Shown in pieces: positions 57,692 to 64,000 of a DNA stretch of 64,000 bases. Both the position numbers and the translations under genes were made by a program. The notes under the pieces were generated by a model. It ran no database searches, was not told the DNA's origin, and saw nothing but the letters and a program-made list of their open reading frames with translations. How positions within the stretch are numbered: the stretch's first letter is position 1; the number at the start of each line of letters is the position of its first letter. Origin of the DNA: Acidocella sp. (lineage in GTDB: Bacteria; Pseudomonadota; Alphaproteobacteria; Acetobacterales; Acetobacteraceae); contig JAQNCT010000001.1 of NCBI GenBank assembly GCA_029077825.1, positions 87,828 to 151,827 of the forward strand, in the 5' to 3' direction.

Positions 57692-58681
57692 TTGTCCCAA
57701 GCCCCCGAGCTTGCCGGTGGCTCACCCCCGCCACAAGCGGCCTATGATGTTGATATTATTATCCTCACCATCAGCAGGGTCACTGAAACCATTGAGGCTG
57801 TAAGTTCAGCCTGCCGCCAAACAGCACTTGATATTCACGTTACGGTGCTTGACCAAGGCTCAACCGAGGCGGAATTTCAACGGTTGGCTACCGGCCTGCA
57901 AGGCATGGCGCGGGTGTCGCTGTACCGCAGCGGCGTTAATCTGGGGGTGGCCGGGGGGCGGAATTTTCTGGCACAAAAGGGTAACGGCAAAATCATCATC
58001 GGGTTGGATAATGATGCGGTGTTCGCTACTGATAATATAGCGGCAAAGGCCAGCCAAAAATTTGCTGATCACCCCCGCCTGGGGGCACTCGGCTTTCAAA
58101 TTTTGAACGCTGATGGCACAGCACTTGATGAATCAAGCTGGGGTTATCCGCAATCGCTCAAGCCAAAGTGTGATGGTTGGTTTTTAACCACCAGTTTTGT
58201 TGGTGCTGGGCACGCCATTCGCCGGGCTGCCTGGCAACAGGCCAGCGGGTATGATGCTGAATTGTTCTTCACCTGGGAGGAGTATGATTTTTGCAGGCGT
58301 GCGATAAAGGCTGGCTGGCAAATTGGCTATGATGGCGCGCTGGCAGTTTGGCATAAGGCCGCCGCCAGCCAGCGGGTTAGCTGGCAAGGGGCGCGGTTGG
58401 AGTATTTTGTGCGCAACCGGCTGATCATTGCCCGCAAATGGCAAGAACCGCAGTTACTGCTAAAGCTGGGCTACTTGGCAAAAGGACTGCTGGCAGGGCG
58501 CATGATCGCTACGCTGAAAGCCATTATGGCGGGGCAACGCTGGAAACTGGCGGCCACGCAGAGCATGCCGCTTGCCATGCAAGCCTATCTACAACAGCAT
58601 GAAACCAGCCACCGAGGCTCTTGGTGGCAGCGGCTTCAATCAGAGCTTTTGCGCAAACCGCCCTCACCCGCCAGCGGATGA
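57692..58681 (+). CDS. Glycosyltransferase family 2
   Basis: 329 residues from a TTG at 57692, preceded by GAGG at about 6 nt. GT-A fold features: 'DIIILTISRVTETIEAV', 'TVLDQGSTEAEF', 'NLGVAGGRNFLAQKG', and the metal-binding 'IIGLDNDAVF' (about 108-117). A C-terminal ~60 residues hold amphipathic helices. Adds sugar to an unknown acceptor; its neighbour GtrA suggests a lipid-linked sugar. Convergent overlap of 46 nt with the recombinase. Confidence 0.85.
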   Translation: MSQAPELAGGSPPPQAAYDVDIIILTISRVTETIEAVSSACRQTALDIHVTVLDQGSTEAEFQRLATGLQGMARVSLYRSGVNLGVAGGRNFLAQKGNGKIIIGLDNDAVFATDNIAAKASQKFADHPRLGALGFQILNADGTALDESSWGYPQSLKPKCDGWFLTTSFVGAGHAIRRAAWQQASGYDAELFFTWEEYDFCRRAIKAGWQIGYDGALAVWHKAAASQRVSWQGARLEYFVRNRLIIARKWQEPQLLLKLGYLAKGLLAGRMIATLKAIMAGQRWKLAATQSMPLAMQAYLQQHETSHRGSWWQRLQSELLRKPPSPASG

Positions 58682-59538
58682 TGCGCCAGCATGAGTTTTT
58701 CCAAACGCTCCGCCAGCACATGCGTGTAAATCTGGGTGGTGGCGATATCCGAATGGCCCAGTAATTTTTGCAAACTACGTAAATCAGCCCCGCGCGCCAG
58801 CATGTGTGAGGCAAATGAGTGGCGCAACACATGCGGTGAGAGCCGAGCCGGGTTGATATTGGCTTGCAGTGCCACTTGTTTGAGCAACAACGCAAAGCCT
58901 TGCCGCGTCATGGCCTCGCCTGCTGCCCGGCCCGCAAACAAATACCGGGCTTTGGCTTTGGTGCCAGCCCGCAAATTCAGCGCTGATTGTTTGGCAGCAT
59001 CAGAGAGCGGCACAATGCGCTCACGCCCGCCTTTGCCTTTGATCAGTAAAATCTTCGCGTCAGTGGAAAGGGCACTGGCTGGTAATGCCAGCAATTCTGA
59101 GACGCGCAAACCGGTGGCATACAGAATTTCCAGCCCGGCAGTGGCTTTTAACCCCGGTGCCCCTGGCATTTTGGCTGCCGTTTGCAACAGAGCGTCCACC
59201 TCCGCCTCGCTTAAAAATTTTGGCAAAGAGCTGGGTAATTTAGGTGTTGCGATGTCAGCGGCGGGGTTGTCAGCCCGGTAGCCCTCACGCAGCATGAACA
59301 AGAAAAACTGCCGCAGGGCTGATAACCGCCTGGCCTGGGTACGGGCGGAACTGCCCATGGCCGCCAGCGAGCCGATATAATCTGCCACTTGATCAGCGCC
59401 TGCCCGGCCCGGCGCACCGCCGCAAAACACCTCAAAACCGCTTAAATCCGCCGCATAGGCAGCCAAACTATTTTGCGCCGCCCCACGCTCAGCGGCCAGC
59501 ATTTCCAAAAACGCCTCAATGTGACCATCTACCGCCAT
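58636..59538 (-). CDS. xerD: Tyrosine recombinase XerC/XerD
   Basis: 300 residues from an ATG at 59538 (another ATG at 59544). N-terminal SAM-like core-binding domain, then a catalytic domain with Arg145 ('GLRVSEL'), Lys169 ('GKGGRERIVP'), His236 and Arg239 ('HVLRH'), His262 ('GHSDIATTQIY') and nucleophile Tyr271. Resolves chromosome dimers at dif or acts in phage/plasmid integration; length and the chromosomal housekeeping position next to aroKB favour the Xer role. The much longer open frame reaching 59967 is antisense of aroK and is not used. XerC and XerD cannot be told apart safely. Confidence 0.93.
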   Translation of the reverse strand: MAVDGHIEAFLEMLAAERGAAQNSLAAYAADLSGFEVFCGGAPGRAGADQVADYIGSLAAMGSSARTQARRLSALRQFFLFMLREGYRADNPAADIATPKLPSSLPKFLSEAEVDALLQTAAKMPGAPGLKATAGLEILYATGLRVSELLALPASALSTDAKILLIKGKGGRERIVPLSDAAKQSALNLRAGTKAKARYLFAGRAAGEAMTRQGFALLLKQVALQANINPARLSPHVLRHSFASHMLARGADLRSLQKLLGHSDIATTQIYTHVLAERLEKLMLAHHPLAGEGGLRKSSD

Positions 59539-59566
59539 GAGCATGATGTGATAAACCTGACAAACC

Positions 59567-61213
59567 ATGCTGCACAACACCCAACAAATAGTCCCCGAGC
59601 GTAAAAAGAGCATTGTCCTTGTTGGGCTGATGGGGGCTGGCAAAACTGCCATCGGCAAGCGCCTGGCGGCCAGGCTGGGCTTGCCGTTCCATGATTCCGA
59701 CCAGGAGATTGAACGCGCCGCCGGGATGAGTGTGGCAGAGATTTTTACCAAGCACGGCGAGCCGCATTTCCGGGCCGGGGAGAAGCGCGTGATCGAACGG
59801 CTGCTCTCCCTGGGGCCCATTGTGCTGGCCACCGGTGGTGGCGCCTTTATGGATGCTGAAACCCGGGAAGTTGTGGCGCGCCAGGCGGTCTCGGTTTGGC
59901 TGCACAGCCCGGTGCATATTTTGCTCAACCGGGTGCGCGGCCGTACCCACCGGCCGTTGCTGAACAATGGCGATCCAGCAGAGATTTTGCGGCGGCTGTT
60001 AGCGGTGCGCGGTCCAGTCTATGCTCTGGCCGACATCATCATCCCTGGCTCCGAGGATTCACCCGACGTGACCACCCAAACCGTACTCGACAAACTCTCC
60101 GCCTACGCCGAACCGCGCCGCGTACACGTACCGCTTAGCCAAAACCCGTATGAGGTGCTGATCGGGCCGGATTTGCTCCCCCGCGCCGGGGCGCTGATGC
60201 ACAAGCTGCTGGCGCAACCGCGAGTGATAATCATCAGTGATGCCAGCGTCGCCGCCTTGCATCTGCCCACCCTGCAAGCCAGCCTGGAGCGGGTTGCCAT
60301 CTCGCATGACAGCATCATCGTGAAGCCCGGTGAAGCCTCCAAAAGCATCGAGAATTGGGCTTTCGTGGTGAACGAACTGCTAAGCCGCAAGGTGGACCGA
60401 GATACCACCATCGTCGCACTCGGCGGCGGGGTGATTGGTGATCTGGCTGGCTTTGCCGCCGCCGCCACGCTGCGCGGCTTGGCGTTTATTCAAATTCCTA
60501 CCACGCTGCTGGCACAGGTGGATTCCAGCGTCGGCGGTAAAACCGGCATCAACGCCCCGCATGGCAAAAACCTGATCGGGGCCTTCCACCAGCCGCGCCT
60601 GGTGCTGGCTGACACCGCAATTTTAGCCACGCTGCCGGTGCGCGAATGGCGGGCCGGATACGCGGAAATCATCAAGGCCGGGCTGATCGCCGATGCGTCA
60701 TTGTACGCTTGGTGCGAGGCCAATGGGCAAGCGATGTTGAATGGTGATGCCGCGCTGCTGGCGCAAGCCGTGGAACGCGCTGTGGCCTTCAAGGCCGCAG
60801 TGGTGGGAGATGATGAGCGCGAGATGAAGCCAAACGGCGGGCGGGCCTTGCTGAACCTTGGCCACACCTTTGGCCATGCGCTGGAGGCTGAAACCGGCTA
60901 TGGCCAGGGCTTGCTGCATGGTGAGGCGGTTGCGGTGGGGTTGATTCTGGCCACCCAGCTTTCAGCAAACTTGAGCTTTTGCCCACAGGAAGATGCCAGC
61001 CGCATTGCCTCGCATATTAACCTTGTTGGTTTGCCAACCCGCATTAATAATTTGCCCGCCGAGCAGCTTCTTGCCCATATGAAGCAAGATAAAAAAATGA
61101 AGGGCGGCAAGCTGACCTTTATTCTCACCCGCGGCATCGGCCAAGCCTTTACCCACGCGGAAGTTGCTGAGGATGCGGTGCGCAGCGTGCTGCTGGCTAA
61201 TGGCGCGGTTTAA
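59567..61213 (+). CDS. aroKB: Bifunctional shikimate kinase / 3-dehydroquinate synthase
   Basis: 548-residue fusion of two shikimate-pathway enzymes. Residues 1-175: shikimate kinase with Walker A 'GLMGAGKT' at 20-27 and 'SDQEIERAAG'. From about 185: 3-dehydroquinate synthase with 'GGGVIGDLAGFAA', 'IPTTLLAQVDSSVGGKTG', and metal ligands in 'AEIIKAG', 'NLGHTFGHALE' and 'LLHGEAVAVG'. In most bacteria aroK and aroB are separate adjacent genes; here the stop and start are lost. Fusion occurs in Acetobacteraceae-type genomes. Divergent from the recombinase (28 nt) and convergent with the hydratase (4-nt overlap). Confidence 0.95.
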   Translation: MLHNTQQIVPERKKSIVLVGLMGAGKTAIGKRLAARLGLPFHDSDQEIERAAGMSVAEIFTKHGEPHFRAGEKRVIERLLSLGPIVLATGGGAFMDAETREVVARQAVSVWLHSPVHILLNRVRGRTHRPLLNNGDPAEILRRLLAVRGPVYALADIIIPGSEDSPDVTTQTVLDKLSAYAEPRRVHVPLSQNPYEVLIGPDLLPRAGALMHKLLAQPRVIIISDASVAALHLPTLQASLERVAISHDSIIVKPGEASKSIENWAFVVNELLSRKVDRDTTIVALGGGVIGDLAGFAAAATLRGLAFIQIPTTLLAQVDSSVGGKTGINAPHGKNLIGAFHQPRLVLADTAILATLPVREWRAGYAEIIKAGLIADASLYAWCEANGQAMLNGDAALLAQAVERAVAFKAAVVGDDEREMKPNGGRALLNLGHTFGHALEAETGYGQGLLHGEAVAVGLILATQLSANLSFCPQEDASRIASHINLVGLPTRINNLPAEQLLAHMKQDKKMKGGKLTFILTRGIGQAFTHAEVAEDAVRSVLLANGAV

Positions 61214-62061
61214 CCCGCCTTAAATACCCCATTGCTCACCACCACCACGTCGCGCTCCACCACACGGGCGCGCACGTAGCCATCATGCCAGATTTCGGTG
61301 CGAATGGTCTCACCTGGGAACACCGGGGCGGAGAAGCGGCAGCCGAATTTACTCAGGCGGGCTGGATTATAACCGCACATGGCTTTCAGCAGCGCATGGG
61401 TAACCACGCCAAAAGTACAAAGCCCATGCAAAATAGGGCGCGGAAAGCCTGCCAGTGCGGCGAATTTCGGGGCGGCGTGCAACGGGTTATCATCGCCGTT
61501 GAAGCGGTAATAAAGCGCCTGCTCAGGCCGGGTCGGCAAATCGACAATGATGTCAGCGGCTCGCTCGGGAAGTTTCGGTTGCACTGGCACCGGGCCGGAC
61601 GGCCCGCCGAACCCGCCATCGCCGCGCAGCACGATGGTGGCGGTGGTTTTGGCCAGCCTGGCACCGCTTACGGCGTCGGTAATGTCACGCTCCATCACCA
61701 TCAGGGCACCCCGGCCTTCACCTTTGTCGATCAGGCTGGCAATGCGGTTACGGCAGATAATGTCCTGCCCGGTCAGCAGAGGCGCATATAATTCCACCGC
61801 CTGATCACCGTGCACCACCTTCACATAGTCAATCCCAGTGCGCGGGTCAGCGATGAAACCCGGCAGATAGCCCAGCACCACCGGCATCGAGGGGAGTATT
61901 TTCAGATCGCGGTCAAAATCTACAAAATCCAGTTGCGCCTCATCCATCGGATCAGCGCCAAAGCCGCAGGACAGCGCATAGAACGCCGCTTCGCGTTTCG
62001 AGAGTGTGTGATGAACATCAGGAATCGCGAAGGTCATCAGCGCATCATAGTTGATCGGCAT
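61210..62061 (-). CDS. MaoC-type hot-dog hydratase (2-enoyl-CoA hydratase 2-like)
   Basis: 283 residues from ATG 62061. Two hot-dog folds; the C-terminal one holds the hydratase-2 motif 'GDDNPLH' at 189-195 (Asp190, Asn192, His195), then 'FPRPILHGLCTFG'. Related to the hydratase domain of peroxisomal multifunctional enzyme 2, which hydrates trans-2-enoyl-CoA to (R)-3-hydroxyacyl-CoA. The exact acyl chain is unknown. An earlier ATG at 62079 is 18 nt upstream. Confidence 0.85.
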   Translation of the reverse strand: MPINYDALMTFAIPDVHHTLSKREAAFYALSCGFGADPMDEAQLDFVDFDRDLKILPSMPVVLGYLPGFIADPRTGIDYVKVVHGDQAVELYAPLLTGQDIICRNRIASLIDKGEGRGALMVMERDITDAVSGARLAKTTATIVLRGDGGFGGPSGPVPVQPKLPERAADIIVDLPTRPEQALYYRFNGDDNPLHAAPKFAALAGFPRPILHGLCTFGVVTHALLKAMCGYNPARLSKFGCRFSAPVFPGETIRTEIWHDGYVRARVVERDVVVVSNGVFKAG

Positions 62062-62103
62062 GTCGGCTCCCGCAATCAATGAGACGTGATATGGTTGCCC
62101 TGG

Positions 62104-63417
62104 TTAACTATGCCCAGGTCCGGCGCTGGCGTGCAGCACCTTGTGGTGAATCCGCCGGATACCCATGGCCACCGCCAGAATCACAAACGGAATCGCAATA
62201 CCCATCGCCATGTCCGGGTCAATTTTTACGCCACTGGCCTGCGCCCCCCGGGCGGCATAACCGATCAACCCGATGATGTAATAGGTAATGGCCGCCACTG
62301 AGAGACCCTCGACGGTTTGTTGCAGGCGCAGTTGCAAATCAGCTCGTTGGTTCATTGATTCCAGCACCGCGATGGATTGCTGCTCTCTGGAAACATCAAC
62401 CCGGGTGGACAGCAATTGTGTGGCTCTGGCCACCCGCGACGAGAGCGATTCCAAACGTTGAGCTGTCACACTGCAAGTGCTCATGGCCGGGGCGAGCCGA
62501 AGTTCGGTGAATTCGCGAAACGTCTGAATACCCACAATCCGTTCCTCACGCAATTCGGCGATACGCTGCTGCACCAGCTGATAATAGGCCCGCGCCGCGC
62601 TGAAACGGTAATTATTTTGTGATTCAAAACTTTCAATCTGCGCCGCCAACTGGGTCAGCCGGTCTAGCAACTGTGGCTCTCCGGCTTCTGTCACGCTCAC
62701 CAAAGCTGAGGTAATTTCGGCCAATTCACGCTCACTGGCGGCCAGGCGTGGTGATAATTGCCGGGCCACCGGCAGGGTGAGCAAAGCCAGCAGCCGGTAG
62801 CTGTCAATTTCAAGCAGCCGTTGCAGCGCCCGGCCGGCCTGGCGGGGGCGCAGGGATTTATCCAGCACCAGCAGCCGGCTGAAACCATCCGGGCGGATTC
62901 TTAAATCGGTCAAGGCAATCGCCGCACCACCAGCGATGTTAGAGCCAATCAGCGGGTTGCCTGCGAATAAGCGGCCTGAAATCGCATCATAGTCAGCTTG
63001 TGCATCGCCCAGCGGCAAAAACGCCGCATGGGTGGCGGTGAGCGTCTGCCCGGTTAACCCGGCCAGCCACTCCACCGGGACCTGCCGGATCGGCGGGTCA
63101 GCAAAGGGGTCCTCGCCAGTGCCGGGGGCGATGAATTTGTAGCGGGCAAATTCCGAATGGCGTTCCCATTTCAGCCTGAAGCGCCCCATATCAGCGCTGT
63201 AATGAATTGCCCCTGGGGCTGGCGGCTTTACGTCAAAACGCTCCGCAAGGGCGGCGATGTGCCGCAACTGCCCGTCACGCAACCCGCTATCGCCGTATAA
63301 AGCAAGGTAGGAAATCCGCACCGGCGCCGATAGAGATTCCGGCGGCCTTGCATGAGCCTCGTCGTTCAACTCCTGACGTTGTGGATGATTGGCAGGCAAC
63401 GGTAATGACGTACTCAA
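62104..63417 (-). CDS. DUF3422-family membrane protein
   Basis: 437 residues with a soluble N-terminal region ('HPQRQELNDEAHARPPE' start typical of the family), a Glu/Gln/Arg-rich predicted coiled-coil (about 225-365), and two C-terminal membrane helices ('VAAITYYIIGLIGYAA' and 'MGIAIPFVILAVAMGI'). Function unknown; family members are found throughout Proteobacteria. Located between the hydratase and the start of the MFS gene, transcribed away from the latter. Confidence 0.85.
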   Translation of the reverse strand: MSTSLPLPANHPQRQELNDEAHARPPESLSAPVRISYLALYGDSGLRDGQLRHIAALAERFDVKPPAPGAIHYSADMGRFRLKWERHSEFARYKFIAPGTGEDPFADPPIRQVPVEWLAGLTGQTLTATHAAFLPLGDAQADYDAISGRLFAGNPLIGSNIAGGAAIALTDLRIRPDGFSRLLVLDKSLRPRQAGRALQRLLEIDSYRLLALLTLPVARQLSPRLAASERELAEITSALVSVTEAGEPQLLDRLTQLAAQIESFESQNNYRFSAARAYYQLVQQRIAELREERIVGIQTFREFTELRLAPAMSTCSVTAQRLESLSSRVARATQLLSTRVDVSREQQSIAVLESMNQRADLQLRLQQTVEGLSVAAITYYIIGLIGYAARGAQASGVKIDPDMAMGIAIPFVILAVAMGIRRIHHKVLHASAGPGHS

Positions 63418-63613
63418 AACAGACCCTCTCCCTCATGGCACGCTGGCCCTGGCGGTGTGATGCCCCAGCCCGGCTTTGATATCTCTATAGATAATTCCCG
63501 GCAGCGGTGGAACTGCCATGGTCGGCTTGCTCAACGCCTTTTCGCAAAAGCCGTACGCCTGCCGCCCGGCACCCTCTACAGCCCAAATGAATCACACTAG
63601 GATGGATGATACT

Positions 63614-63618
63614 GGAGG
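63614..63618 (+). promoter_or_regulatory. Shine-Dalgarno for the MFS transporter gene
   Basis: GGAGG ending 8 nt before the TTG at 63627. The nearer-upstream in-frame ATG at 63606 has only AGGA three bases away, which is too close, so I prefer the TTG. Confidence 0.55.
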
Positions 63619-63626
63619 AAACCGAC

Positions 63627-64000
63627 TTGGCGTTGCCGACGCGTAAAATTGTTCCCTTGATCGTGGCCTGCGCCTTGTTCATGCAGCAGATGGACTCCAC
63701 CGCCTTGGCAACCTCACTGCCCTCGATGGCCGCCTCGCTCGGGGTTACGCCGCTTAAACTGCATCTGGCGATCACCTCCTATCTCATGTCGCTCGCCATA
63801 TTTCTGCCCATGAGCGGCTGGGTGGCGGATAAATTTGGGCCAAGGCGAATCTTCTGCCTGGCCATCGGGCTGTTCACCCTGGGATCGATTCTATGCGGCA
63901 TTTCAATCAGCCTCACGACCCTGGTAGCGGCGCGCGTCATCCAGGGGCTGGGCGGCGCGATGATGGTGCCGGTCGGGCGGTTGATATTGGTGCGCTCTGT
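63627..64000 (+). CDS. MFS transporter, DHA2-like (3' partial)
   Basis: Frame is open to the right edge: 124 residues are visible. 'KIVPLIVACALFMQQMDSTAL' (TM1 with the conserved Asp), 'SYLMSLAIFLPMSGWVADKFG' (motif A 'GxLaDrxGrr' variant: GWVADKFGPRR), and 'ARVIQGLGGAMMVPVGR' (motif C-like, TM4) are hallmarks of 14-TM drug:H+ antiporters such as EmrB/QacA. The efflux substrate cannot be read from this part. Start assigned to TTG 63627; ATG 63606 would add seven residues. Confidence 0.85.
   Translation, partial: MALPTRKIVPLIVACALFMQQMDSTALATSLPSMAASLGVTPLKLHLAITSYLMSLAIFLPMSGWVADKFGPRRIFCLAIGLFTLGSILCGISISLTTLVAARVIQGLGGAMMVPVGRLILVRS

Noticed and set aside
59544..59967. Long N-terminal extension of the Xer recombinase
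   Set aside because: It is antisense to the shikimate kinase part of aroKB and has no resemblance to recombinases; the start near 59538 gives the normal 300 residues.

Overview
The window looks like chromosomal DNA of an alphaproteobacterium, most likely from the Acetobacteraceae/Rhodospirillales side. Pointers are a complete 14-gene Complex I operon followed by birA-coaX-rnj-proS-lolCD, a short prolyl-tRNA synthetase without an editing insertion, an ATP12-type F1-ATPase assembly factor, a DUF3422 protein, aerobic CobS/CobT next to BolA and a J-domain protein, and an AroK-AroB fusion. The assignment to a family is inference; no rRNA is present. G+C is high (about 55-60% by eye) except in one AT-rich segment near 47.0-49.5 kb.

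Layout. 1-0.7 kb: the end of a TAXI-type TRAP solute-binding protein. 0.7-22.7 kb, minus strand: nuoABCDEFGHIJKLMN, then birA, coaX, rnj, an acyltransferase-3 membrane protein, proS, lolC/E and lolD. 22.8-30 kb, minus strand: tRNA-Asp, tRNA-Val, HU, and the proteostasis set tRNA-Leu, tig, clpP, clpX, lon. 30-34.6 kb: AsmA-like protein, ATP12 and a convergent NhaD/CitMHS-like antiporter. 34.6-40 kb, plus strand: an overlapping accessory cluster for molybdenum hydroxylases (CoxG, CoxD, CoxE, a two-piece XdhC/CoxF, and a MoeA-like/MobA-like fusion), closed by a convergent creatininase-family gene. 40.9-46.2 kb: ManC, BolA, zinc-finger/J-domain protein, CobS, CobT. 46.2-49.5 kb: an SDR, then the AT-rich segment with a two-gene DUF262 + HEPN operon. 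49.5-53.3 kb: GNAT, hisZ, purA, SDR. 53.3-57.1 kb, minus strand: coxS-coxL-coxM, the structural subunits of a form II (AYRGAGR) CO-dehydrogenase-like molybdenum hydroxylase. 57.2-64 kb: GtrA, GT2, Xer recombinase, aroKB, MaoC-like hydratase, DUF3422, and the start of an MFS transporter.

How it fits together. The cox structural operon and the coxG-D-E-F/Mo-cofactor operon are about 13 kb apart on opposite strands but probably serve one enzyme: CoxD/CoxE mature the active site, XdhC/MobA-like proteins prepare the cofactor and CoxG may anchor it. A second AAA+/VWA pair (CobS/CobT, cobaltochelatase) lies between them. The most unusual item is the DUF262-HEPN pair: a DGQQR-type putative nuclease/NTPase-like protein with no HNH partner domain, translationally coupled to a small protein with an RX4H HEPN ribonuclease motif, in DNA of clearly different composition. 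It is a candidate anti-phage or toxin-type module.
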